A stretch of 64,000 bases of DNA from Siderastrea siderea (Eukaryota; Cnidaria; Anthozoa; Scleractinia; Rhizangiidae). The stretch covers positions 36,147,369 to 36,211,368 of the forward strand of contig OZ034975.1 in assembly GCA_964030785.1 (NCBI GenBank), written 5' to 3'. The notes under the pieces are model-generated. The model saw nothing but the letters and a program-made list of their open reading frames with translations. It made no database searches and was not told the origin of the DNA. Numbering within the stretch: position 1 is the stretch's first letter; each line of letters starts with the position of its first letter. Shown here piece by piece: positions 12,701 to 24,219 of this stretch. Both the position numbers and the translations under genes were made by a program.

Positions 12701-14084
12701 ATGCCTGAGGTACGCGAATAAATTGAACGAATTGTTTTAGCCTCCTGATATCTCAAGGCTAGCTCACAAGACAGGCAAAACAGATGCTAAACGTAGGTTA
12801 CGAACTTTGGTGTGCAATTGAGCAGTTGCATACTTTTTTGTTCTTGTTTGTTTGAAGTCGAAGAAGAGCTATAGTTGTCCGTAAATGATCTGTAAATTAT
12901 ATTATTCAGTTGTTGTTAATTTTAGTTACAAGATTATGCTCCAGTGCTGGCAGCAGAAGCCTAATGACCGACCAACATTTCCCACGTTGAAAGACAAGAT
13001 CACAGATTTGCTGGAAAATAGTAACGTATGTTGAAGATATCATTTTTTCTCTATTTCATTGTGGATGAATACCATCGGAGTGACAATATAACCGTGTTCT
13101 GAAACCCTTCTCTATTAGTCCGATTCATTCAGTTTTTAATCTAGCAATTGTTTTCGATGGCTTTTGTAGTAATTGCTTTAATACCTTTTGTTCTTGCAAA
13201 GAAACCACTCTCAGAGACATGGCCATTTCACTAATCCTCTCTTTGCTCTTTCCACCAGTGTTGATGGATGCTAGCTAAATGGCCAAGTCTAAAGTAAATT
13301 AAAAATAATAGTAATAAACAAAGTGGAAGGTTCCACACCATAGTCTTCCATGGAAGTGTCTAATAGTATGTGGTACGCGATGAGAGGATCTGAGAGCCAA
13401 TAAGGGCCACGCAACGTAAAGCGGAAGTTACAGTTACTCTGGACCTTCGCGGGTGTTCCCTGGAAAAAAAAATTCGTACGCGCGCATTGCGCATTGTGCA
13501 TTGCGTTGAAGATCACCACGAGTGACAGATTATATATTACAAATAACCGACACACTTTGGGTTTACAACATGTAAGGAATTTTCAGGCCAAGTTTCACCG
13601 AAATGCGCCGAATTTTCATACCCTATAAATTCATTTATCTGATTTAATGACGCATGGTCATTTTCGCAGTCATTTTTGCATTTTCTTTTGCGGAATTCAT
13701 TTTTTTTCTGAAATCTCCATTTATTAGTCCAACGATATATAGTTTGCAGTGTTTTCCTTTAAAAGGACCCGCAGGCGAGTTTTTTTTTTTCCCGGAGGAA
13801 ACGGGAGGTCACCGGCGAAGGTCCGGAGTAACCTTAAGGGCGAAAGTTACTTTGGCTGAGCAGACGAGCGAAAGTCCGGAGTGAGTTGAGGGGCATTTTT
13901 CCCAAAGAGGGTTAATTAATTTCTTGTTTCACATCATTGTGAAATTTGGCTAATTTCGAAAATGTTTGAATGTAGTAATGTTGTATATTCCTTTTCTTTT
14001 TGTTTGTTTTCTTAGGAGACATATGTTAACCTGCAAGAACATGACACCAGTGATTGCGGATATATTGACGACCTCTTGGAGTAG
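8004..14084 (+). CDS. Receptor tyrosine kinase, 3' part (kinase domain and tail)
   Basis: Eight exons: 8004-8114, 8333-8523, 9041-9163, 9744-9814, 10303-10343, 12179-12275, 12926-13025, 14016-14084, all with GT/AG borders and matching phases (803 coding nt). They encode a protein tyrosine kinase from just after the beta-3 lysine. The catalytic loop [35 protein letters not shown] and [12 protein letters not shown] are all visible. The last exon encodes a short tail with ETYVNL (a pYxN, Grb2-type site by family knowledge) and ends EDDLLE-like acidic residues (GYIDDLLE). The protein is probably a plasma-membrane receptor; its extracellular and juxtamembrane parts are not in the window. Compared with the minus-strand paralogue, the segment after the activation loop reads GRHPAKW instead of GRLPVKW, an unusual change. 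The kinase resembles FGFR/Cad96Ca-type receptors; orthology is uncertain. Confidence 0.9.
9385..9725. repeat. GACT/GATT tetranucleotide satellite
   Basis: Imperfect arrays of GACT, then GATT, lie in the intron just before the kinase exon at 9744. This is a simple repeat with no spacers and no coding meaning. Confidence 0.9.
10537..10758. repeat. Near-palindromic MITE-like hairpin element
   Basis: About 220 bp fold back almost completely. The outer arms are 'cacgtcaaactaatgttggc' and its complement near 10720-10750. The inner arms pair 'aacaacatgttggcaaac' with the complementary stretch near 10665-10685. The centre is only about 20 bp. It lies in an intron of the plus-strand RTK. The shape is that of a non-autonomous fold-back transposon. 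Confidence 0.7.
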
Positions 14085-14136
14085 AGGAGCACATTATTGG
14101 CTAAATAACTAAAGCTGACAGCATCTCAGTTTTGAA

Positions 14137-14142
14137 AATAAA
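14137..14142 (+). other. Poly-A signal of plus-strand RTK
   Basis: AATAAA lies 53 bp after the stop codon at 14082-14084. It is the only good hexamer close to the gene end. Confidence 0.55.
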
Positions 14143-14741
14143 AATCATCCATCTAACATGAATTTTGGGGATAATTGATTTTCAGCAAAGCGCCGGTGGG
14201 TTATCAGTTTACCACTTTTGTTTTGGACCACTTAGTTTTTTTTTGTAATTTGTCAAGATTCGTTAGGGTGTTTCTTGGTGTTGCAGAAACCATCGGTCGT
14301 CAGGTATTGGTTGGTTGTTTATTATCATTTTTATCTTTTGTTGTACGTCAGTTAGCTATCCCAGCAACCGGATCCCCAAGAAACCGCCAAAATTTCCCGC
14401 AAAGCTCGCAACGGGACTTTTTGGGGAGGACGGCTTACAAGTATTATTTTGAGTGAAAGGGGGGCCGGGGCTTAACAAAGGATTTAGAAAATAACATAGG
14501 GTGCTCGCCCTTAAAGCCTTGCAATTAAAAAAAAAAACTTAAGAAGTGATAGAAAGTGCAAGTTCAATATGTTACTGACGCCTATCAGGCCAAGTGAACT
14601 TCATTTGACTAGACATTTTGTATTTGATGATGTATTACAATATACTTTTGCCTTACAACAAAATTAAGACGCAAGCTTCGACACGAAACCTAGTTTGGCG
14701 ACAAAATTTTCTTCTTTATATAATCACTGTTTAGATAGTTG
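14143..14741. other. Tail-to-tail intergenic gap
   Basis: About 600 bp separate the two convergent RTK genes. Both 3' UTRs must end within it. No coding exon or RNA gene is seen, and the longer open frames here lack homology or splice signals. Confidence 0.5.
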
Positions 14742-17700
14742 CTAATCTGTCAGATCTTTGACATTTGTGTAAAGGCTGTTGTCATACTGACTAAGGTTGA
14801 CGTACGTCTGAAAAGGAAAAAAACGTTTATTCTTTAGTTGGGATTATATATTGTAGCTACGGCGTATATCATTTTTCTAATGCGATTTGGGGAAACTTTG
14901 AAAATACAAGTGAAATTTATCATTAATTCTACGAGGACTCAATGCGATTACTTGTTTATAAGACAAGAAAAAAAACACACACGGACAAAAAAGAAAGGTG
15001 TAAATAAAGAAAAATAGTTAATTCCCACAACCCGTCGTCTTTGGTGTATTTGGTGGATTTCATCATGATTTTATGGTATGACCTAAACGAAATGCTAAGG
15101 CGTCTTCTAAGCATCTTCACTTGTAAAGCTGAAACTGACAAAACATTGAACCGACGGGATAAATTATTTTATATTCTCTCGTCACTATGTGTACCTTGTT
15201 GTTTTTCTCCATTTGCTTCATAGTCTTTCTGAGTTTGTCAAACGTGGGTCGATCAGTTGGCTGCTCTTCCCAACATCTCAGCATAATCTCGTATCTTATT
15301 CACAAAAAAATAAATAACTAAAGGGTTAGTAACAGCAGCTGTAAATGTGCTCAAACTTTACAATCACATGATCTCTCTTTAAAGGTGGTTTATCAGTGTT
15401 TTACTTTCAAACAGATATGAGAAGTTTTTTAAGTTTCTAACTCCCTGTGACTACTATGGCGTTGTCTGGAGCTATGTGCGCACTTTACTTGTAGCAACTT
15501 CAAGATAGAGCTGAAAGGACTCTCTTATTGTGAGACATGGCCTAGTGATTTATTGAATGGGCTAGCTAGGCTGAAAAAAGAAATAAACAAAACAAAACAG
15601 ACTTGTTGCTCTTTCGTGAACCATTATTCCCTTCCTCCTTCGCCACAGAGGTCCTGCACTCTGGACTAAGATCCCTGCAAAAGCGAGGCTCTCTCGAAGA
15701 TCACGCTTTCAATGAATGTGCCTCCGTATTTCGGTTCATTGGCCATGCAGCTTCGGCGTATACAGGTCTAAGTGGCTCAACTCCTCATAGTCTTCAAAGC
15801 CAATTCTTGTTTGTTTTGTGGGTGTTTATCAGCTCAGATCAAATGTGCCTAACAAAAGTTCCTAAACCACATCGTTATGTACTTACAGTTTGTCATCAAC
15901 GTGAGTTGGTTTTGGCATTCTGTACCCTGCTTGAATTTTGCCGGCAATTTGTCGCGCATTTATATCTGGATACGGAGATCCCCCTAGATAAGAAGTAAAA
16001 TGTTAAATATTTTCCGATATCATTCACACAGTAAATCTGGGATTTTGATTAATAGAGAAAAACACATGTATTAAGTCACTGCAAATTACTGCCTACGAAT
16101 AAAGATCTGCTCGTGTGCATTACGGCGAGAAGTAGTTTTACTGCAAATAGCGTTTCCTTCATGTGCAGTTTTTGTCCTCTTTGGAATCACAAGTACAAAA
16201 AGTGTTCCAAGTTAAGAGCAGTTAATCAAGGGAAGTAAAAGGCGTTCTTAATTTTAATGTGTTTGGACAATAAATTAACATACAAAAAAAGAAACAACCA
16301 AATAAATAAATAGATAATTTATATGAATGATTGAATGAATGAATGAATGAATGAAGGGAGGAAGGAAGGAAGGAAGGAAGGAAGGAATGAATGAATGGAT
16401 GAATGAATGACTGAGTGACTGAGTGACTGACTGACTGACTGACTGACTGACTGACTGACTGAATGAATGAATGAATGAATGAATGAATGAATGAATGAAT
16501 GAATGAATGAATGAATGAATGAATGAATGAATGGATGAATGAATAAATCAATCAATCAATGAAGGAAGGAAGGAAAGAAGGAATGAAAACAGCTAAGTAA
16601 AATATAAATATTTAACAACTAGAGTACAGCGTTGAATGATTAAATAAATATTAAAGTCAAAAAATTCAACTTGCCAATAGTGAGAATTTCGTAAAGCAGG
16701 ATACCATAACTCCAACTAAAAACGAAAAAAAAACACAAGTATTTAAAAGTCATTTGAAATGTTTAAGGGATGGAAACAGGGAAAGGTTTTTTTTAATTTG
16801 TGAATGGAGGAACATTATGAGAATACTTACACGTCACTTTGTGTTGTATATATTCCAAACAACAAAGCTTCGTAGGCAGTCCACTTAACAGGCAGACGAC
16901 CCTTCAAAACAAAAACAAAGAAACAAAAAATCACCAAAAAAAAACACAAATAAAAGAAAGAAAAAGATGAAGTCTCACTGCATAAAAAGGGGGACTCCTG
17001 AGATTTAAACACGACGACACTTTCGTGTGCAAAATACCACATAGTCACTTTGCAATGCAAGACAATCTGATTAGATATGTTAAACATCTACTTCAAAACT
17101 TCTCCAGTTTTGTTTTGTCTCTTTTATTTCTTTTTTTTTTCATTAATGTTCATACGCTATATAGTGTGCACCAAAGACAAAGCTGTCTTGAAATATGAAT
17201 GAAATTATTTAATTTAATGTAAATACTAACCCTGCTTTGCCTGGTGTAAATATCATCCTGATGCACGTTCCTCGCCATCCCAAAATCTGTCACCTTACAC
17301 TTCTCCCCTTCACCAACAAGGACGTTCCTCGCTGCTAAGTCACGATGGATAATCTATAGAAAGAAATCATTACGTTCCCCAAAATGTTAATTATTATGCA
17401 ATGCGTTTTTATTACTATTATTTGGCCGAGTATGGTGAGAGGTCCTTTTTTTAAGACCTGCAGATCTCAGTAGCTTTTTCATATTTTGTAAGTCCTTTGC
17501 GAAAGTCGATGATCGGGATATGGTATGACAAAAAAGTCTGATCTAACAAATTTAATATATTTTATGCAAAACAAAAAAAAAACAAAAGCAAAAGAAAAGA
17601 AAAAACTTGTTTTACAGCCAAAATCGAGCATTTTCTTCAGTAAGAAAAGCTAAGGGCTAAAAAGGCAATTGTTTTCTTTCATCATATTCAGATTGCCTGG

Positions 17701-18579
17701 TGTACAGAACTTGTAATATTTTAATGTCTGGATAAATGAGCTTTTTTATTTCAATGGTGATAAAACGCTGTAACGCCGCCTTCGTAGTTGACGTCATACC
17801 TTAAAAATCGCTGCATTGATTAGGTAATTTTATGCAAACCTTTTTCGTTGACAAGTAGCACATTCCATCGGCAACCTGCCAAGCGAACTTCATCAACTGT
17901 TCCGCAGTCAGACTGCTCTGCGGTTTGACATCCGGGTCGTTAAAGTATGTGTCGTTCAGTCCTCGGCTCTTCCTCAAGTAGCCCAGTAGATCACCAAACG
18001 GAACAAACTCAATAAGGACTAACAGGGGGTCTGTGGAAAATAGGCAACGAGAAAAATTGTCTTAACTGAACTGATAGAAATGAAATTTCCGCATATGGAC
18101 GAACTACTTGGGATTCACATTCTTTGAATTATTTGACCTTTTTTGCACATCACATTTCATCCTAGGCTTGATTACCAGCCCCTTTTGAAACCCGAGTGAC
18201 CGGCGGAAATCGAGCCTAATTTCATCCTTTATGTACTTTTCCCTTGACTAACGAATATGACTTAAAACTTCCAAAAAGAGCCTCGCACAGTATTTATCAT
18301 TATTTGAAGTACTCAGTGAAGTGCCTCAAAAGCCTTTGATTAGCATCATCAGAAGCCCTTATTTTACACTATTGAAACGAACACAATTTTGTTTCAAGTG
18401 TCATGCGTGAGGTTAGCAACGACAACACAGTTATAGCATGTATCATTCGTAAAGCAGTTTTTCTTTACCGCTTTCGGTGACGCATCCAACAAGTCTGATC
18501 ACGTGAGGATGAGGTTTCAGATTTTTCATCAAGTCAAGTTCAGACAGCAGGTCCTTTCTATCTGAAGGAGGGGCATTTG
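14742..18579 (-). CDS. Kinase-domain exons and C-terminal tail of the minus RTK
   Basis: Eight exons cover the kinase after the beta-3 lysine. Visible in order: [16 protein letters not shown] (alpha-C, with Glu), [14 protein letters not shown] (hinge), a kinase insert with [27 protein letters not shown] (catalytic loop), [10 protein letters not shown], a single activation-loop region [53 protein letters not shown] and [12 protein letters not shown]. The tail exon (14807-14742) encodes [16 protein letters not shown] and stops; YVNL fits a Grb2 SH2 site and YTNV is a second pYxN. The canonical APE after the activation loop is replaced by AYE, as in the paralogue. All catalytic residues are present, so an active kinase is expected. 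Confidence 0.92.
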
Positions 18580-21500
18580 CTGTAAGAGTAGTAGGTAATT
18601 AAGGTCAATTCGCAAACGAGCCAAGAAAGCCCACACGGCTGTATAAAGCTTAACCCAGTTTCTGTGGCATGAAGCAACTGCGATGGACTAGCTTCCAATC
18701 CTCTGGATGGGATGCTAGTCCATCGTAGGGTTACCCCCCCCCCCTCCCCCGCACCCCCCGCAGTTCATCGCCTGCGAAAACACCTGGGTGGAGAGATACA
18801 ACTGGGGTAAAGTTTCTTGTTTAAGGAAACAGCACGATGACGAGGACTGTGCCTCAAACCAACGTCCTTTTAAATATGAAGTCCAACAAGTAAGAGTGAG
18901 GGAAGTAAAATTAATGTGATACTAAATATATCAAAAAATCAGTTCTAAACACGGGCTGTCGAACTAATATCTTCTGGTTATTAATAGTCTACAAGTGGTA
19001 ACAATAATAATTTTTCCCTCTTTTTGCACACACTGTTCATTCCCGATAACTACAAAGGGGAATTAAGGACAGTGGGTCCTACTACAGAGTTATTTTTGCA
19101 AATATCTGACTATGAGAGAAAGGCAGATCTTAGCAAGACTTCCTGGTATCTATACGGAAAAGAAAAATGTAGGTAACCACGCGTGTAGGTAAGAACGCAT
19201 GTAAGGCATTTCTTTTATTTTCTTTTAAGGTATTTTCTTTCCAAATTTAAGCTCTATTAACTATGCCCCGTTACCCCCAATTTTCTTTTTGGATTCTGAT
19301 ACCCCTTGCTTAAATCTGCTTTTCCCACACAGTCAGAAACCGCGCAAAAACACCTTAAGTTTGTATTAGTAGGCAAATTCCTTAATAAGAAACCCGAATA
19401 TCCCGGACCAGACCCAAGATGCGCAGAACGTATGTGCAGTAACAAAAGGAGGCACCGTCCTTAAAAAAGAAGGGTAGAGCTAGTTACTAAGGGGTTCTAG
19501 TTACCGAGAGGCAATCTCCAATGTCTAGTTATTATACGCGACCGACAAGGAAGGGAGGAGATAATGTGTAAGTTCCGTTGACGTGTTACGTTTAATATAT
19601 AACAAAGAAGTTAATTAGCGTACGTTGTTTAGTTTTTCTTTGTTTCGTTTTGCTTTGTTTGTTTGTTTCTTTGTTTTCTTAAGGTATGCGAACAAAATAT
19701 TGTTAGGAAGTTGAAAATTGGATATCTACTTTGTGGTGTTGTTATATAAATTTTGCTAATCTCGGTTGGTGACGCTTAATTTAAAATCGTGCTATGACCT
19801 AATTGATAAGTTTAAAAAGGTCATCTCACACGAAGGATTTTTGTTGCCGTCCAGTGTCATTTCCTTCTTGTCTGTGAGTCTTAGAGTTGGCGATAATTTT
19901 AGCTATGTTCACGTTTTTCTTTGTTTCGTTTTGCTTTGTTTGTTTGTTTCTTTGTTTTCTTAAGGTATGCGAACAAAATATTGTTAGGAAGTTGAAAATT
20001 GGATATCTACTTTGTGGTGTCGTTATATAAATTTTGCTAATCTCGGTTGGTGACGCTTAATTTAAAATCGTGCTATGACCTAATTGATAAGTTTAAAAAG
20101 GTCATCTCACACGAAGGATTTTTGTTGCCGTCCAGTGTCATTTCCTTCTTGTCTGTGAGTCTTAGAGTTGGCGATAATTTTAGCTATGTTCACGTTTGGG
20201 AAATTTCCCTGACCTTGGCCAAAGATCACCATGAATGGTTAACGTTGGGTCGAATTCTGGGTCTAACTGATTTATTTCCCACTTCTAGGTTATGGCTAGT
20301 ACTTTATCCTAAAATTATCCAGTGTTTCCAATCATGTCTAGATGTCGTTGATTTCCGTTTGTCCGTTGGTATATTTTGGTGTTCTTATCAAGTGCTCATT
20401 GAAATGGCCAAGTTCTTGAGGTTAAGAACCCAAACATGTCTACAGTGACAGTTTATAACTGGTTGCATTAGCGGTTGTAACCCCAGCTGAGTTGAGTTGA
20501 GTTGAGTTGAGTTGAATCTTATTAAGCAGAAGTAGAAGATGAAGCTGTCAGAAGTAACTGTCAATTGAAGTTGACACTGGTCGGTCAACAACAGGAGCAT
20601 AGTGGCTGAGAGACTTGTAGGCTAAAGATGTGAACTACAATGGAATTAAGTTGAAAGAGCTATATCGCAGAGTCTTGGTACCTCTCTGCATAGCAAGCGA
20701 GTGCAGTTCAACATATAACAAAAATCCTTCGTGTGAGATGACCTTTTTAAACTTATCAATTAGGTCATAGCACGATTTTAAATTAAGCGTCACCAACCGA
20801 GATTAGCAAAATTTATATAACGACCCTACAAAGTAGATATCCAATTTTCAACTTCCTAACAATATTTTCTACCTTTCAGCATTTTCGCCGCTACAGTGAT
20901 GCATTTCTGCTTATCACGTGTGTTCCACAATTTTGCTTTGGCAACTTCAGAAAAGGCTCCTTTTCCGATGATCTTAATGACTTCGACTTGTTCTAGTCTG
21001 ATTTCCCAGCTTCGTTTTGATGGAGGAAGTGGCATATAATCTCCACCGTCTGGAATTTCGTAGGTCAAGGCATTACTCTTGTGAGCATCCGATGAGGGCT
21101 GTGGGTTTACCTGTGCTTTGACAGCATTTTGGTCTTGCTCGATTCCCAAGCTTGCTTTTGTGAGACAAAGTGGCATGTTAGCTCCACCATACGGAGTTTC
21201 ATAAGTCAAGACATGCTCCTTCTGAGTCACACTTCGTGATTGACTGTTATCCTCCATCTTGGTTGTATTTTGTTTCTCAGTGCCAGTTTCCAAGCTTTTT
21301 GTTAAGGGTCGAAGTGGAATGCCCTCTCTGCCTTCTGGCTTTTCATATGTGTCGGTGTCCTCCCTGTAAACTTCACTTGTGGCTTCTGCTTTAGCTTCCA
21401 TCTCGATGCCAATATGAGCCTTTTGAAAATAGCAAAGAACAGAGGAAATTGCGAAACTATCGTTCAAAATGTTAAAAAATAACGATTTTTTTCCTGCTTG

Positions 21501-24156
21501 GTGTCAGTGAACAGGCGGTCTGCCAACGTTTTGTTTTACCCTCTATGATTGGCGACTTCAAGTTAATTTTTGCTGTATGAGAAATCACTTACATAGTCTT
21601 CAAATCCCCCGCATTTGGGGCAAATCCCGCTTCTGAAATAAAAGAAATACACAATTAGAATTGAACGCTTTAAAGGGGCTTTCAAAACCAAGGCACATGA
21701 CTTTTTGGGTGGGGGGCAGTCTGTCAATTGCTGAGGTCTTGTAGGAACTTATCTAGCATTTATCATTTATCACGTATTTTTTGCATGTTAAGATGCAAAT
21801 ATTTTTACAGACTGTGCATTGCATGAACACCTAACCACTACAGTTGTACTTACCTACTTGATTTCAAGATCTCTGAAAGAAAGATATTTTAAAATGAGTA
21901 CTGAAGTTTTACAGTTAGTTACAGAATGAATAAAGTATAAATAATTTAAAAATAAATAATTTTAGTAGAATTAAGGGAAGAACACATTTGACGAAGAATA
22001 GCATCCCCCTTCCAACACCATTTCCTTTAACACTTCACAAACATCACGCTCGATTCACTGTAGCATGTGACTTAGGCCAGAATCTTCAGATCCTTACCTA
22101 GGACGATGCACCTATGAATGGACAATCGCCGAAAGGATTTTTTATTTTCAATTCAAAATGTTGAAAGGGTTGCAAGTGATTCATTCCATTGCCTTGGAGC
22201 TGGAATTTAATTAGTCTGCTTGATTATATAAAACTTACCAAAACGACGGCGCATTCTGCAGAGCACGACGATCAATATAATAACAATCGCCAACAAAAGA
22301 GTGATGACCCCGATAAAAACATATTGAAGAATTGTTTGCTGAGCAAACCAAGAACCTGGAACGCAAAAAACAAACAAACAAACAAACAAAAAACAAAACA
22401 AAACAAAAATAAAACAAAGAACAAACAAACAAGTCATAACATTCTGCTAATTAAAAATGTTGGGGATTGGGTACAAATGAGGTAAAGGGGTGAAGGAAAG
22501 TAAGGTCTTCCAACATCACACCCAGGCCAAACCGAGACGTTAGTTAACCAAGCATGGTAATGCCAACATTCGTGCACAGAGTCGTGGTGAGTGGGCAGCT
22601 ATATGGAACACTAAGTAGATAAAAATTAGACTCTAACTGCAGTGCAGCCTTGCTTGCTCCCAAGGTTACCAACTTGCGTGCAAAATTGAGCGCAAATCAT
22701 GGCAAGTACACATATCACGCAAGTAGCAAAGTTGAGTGACTTGGGACTATGTTTAACCAGGTTTTAATGAATGTTATGATAAGGTTTCGATATAACGCGC
22801 GCTCTGATTGGTTGAAACAGCGTGCGTTATCGGAGTACAGATGCACGGAGTAACCCGTGACTCCATTCTGGGTGCGCTGGTAAGCTGAAAACCTTTCTTG
22901 CGCACGCTTACAAGCTATGAATAAATTTTTTTTTTTTTTACAAATTAAAGCCAATTTCTTTACAAATGTGAGCAAAGCTATATTATAAAACAAAAAAAAA
23001 AGCCAAAACCGTGCTTTGTTCTGTGTAAAGCACGCAAGGAAGTGCTGAGAGCACTCAAGAAGTAGGGAAAAGCACTCGCCTGCGGCTCGTGTTCGCCCTA
23101 CACTTCTTTTCTGCTGTCCTCACTTCTTTGAGTGCTTTATCACAGAACAAAGCGTGGTTTTGGCTTTTTTATTTGTTAATTATGGTTCATTATAAAAAAA
23201 AATAATAAATAAATAACAATAATAGATGTAGACCTTACTTCACTTTATGCATAGTTTATCTTCTCACCTGATTGATTTCCCGGTTTCTTAGTGTCATCTA
23301 CAAAAACAAAACGGTGGCGTTGGTTACATTCATTACTTTAAGCTAGGAATCTATCAGTTATGATGTAAAAGAAACTCATTAACTTCCAAGCCCTGTCATC
23401 ATTTTTTCATTGCTTTAACATTAAGCCAGAAGATACCAGTAGCTTTATCGAGCGGATACATTGATCTAAATTATCTTGTGCATATAAAAATCCCCTAATT
23501 ATGTTGAACACTGCTTAGTCGCTGCAATGCTATTTAAAACTTTCATTTCAACAAAAGGGAAAAAAAATTGAATCATCTCACCTGCTTGGCTGTTTGGCGA
23601 ATTCGTTGAATCTAAGGAAATACAAACAAAAAAGGATCTAGTTGTTATTTTGCTCTTTACAATTTTTCATCATAGGTTCCTCATCATATTCAAAGGTAAA
23701 TCTTTGCAGAAGGTAACTAAAACAGTAAATAGAGTCCTGTTTACTTAAAACCACAATTACTTATTAGAAAAGGGGAAGGGAATGTTTGTTTGTGGGAAGG
23801 TCATCATAATAAGTTACTTTAAATACTTTTTTTGTTGTTTTATTCTGAACGTTTGCCGTATTTGTTAAGCAATCGACTAAGCTGAGAAAATTTAACTTTA
23901 TAAACTTAAAGGCCAGCTGCAAATGTAATAACTGTTTATCTTAAGGCCTCATTTATTTATTTGGCCTTATTATTATTATTATTATTATTACTTGTATTTT
24001 AATTTTTAAATTGTACATTCCTATAAGTATTGTTCTAATTATAGTAAGTTTTGCATTTTACGTTTTTTTTTTCTTTCATGCGTTTTATACATGAGCCTCT
24101 GGCTCGGATATACAGGACAACCCTATCCCACACACTGACATTAATAAATAGATTGA

Positions 24157-24219
<63 letters not shown>

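Noticed and set aside
16222..16555. Open frames on the minus strand encoding FIHS/SVSQ repeats
   Set aside because: They are translations of a tetranucleotide satellite in an intron, open in more than one frame, with no gene signals.
20047..20448. 133-codon plus-strand frame in the tandem duplication
   Set aside because: It lies in a recent intronic duplication, its twin copy (19766-19963) is truncated, and no homology is recognised.
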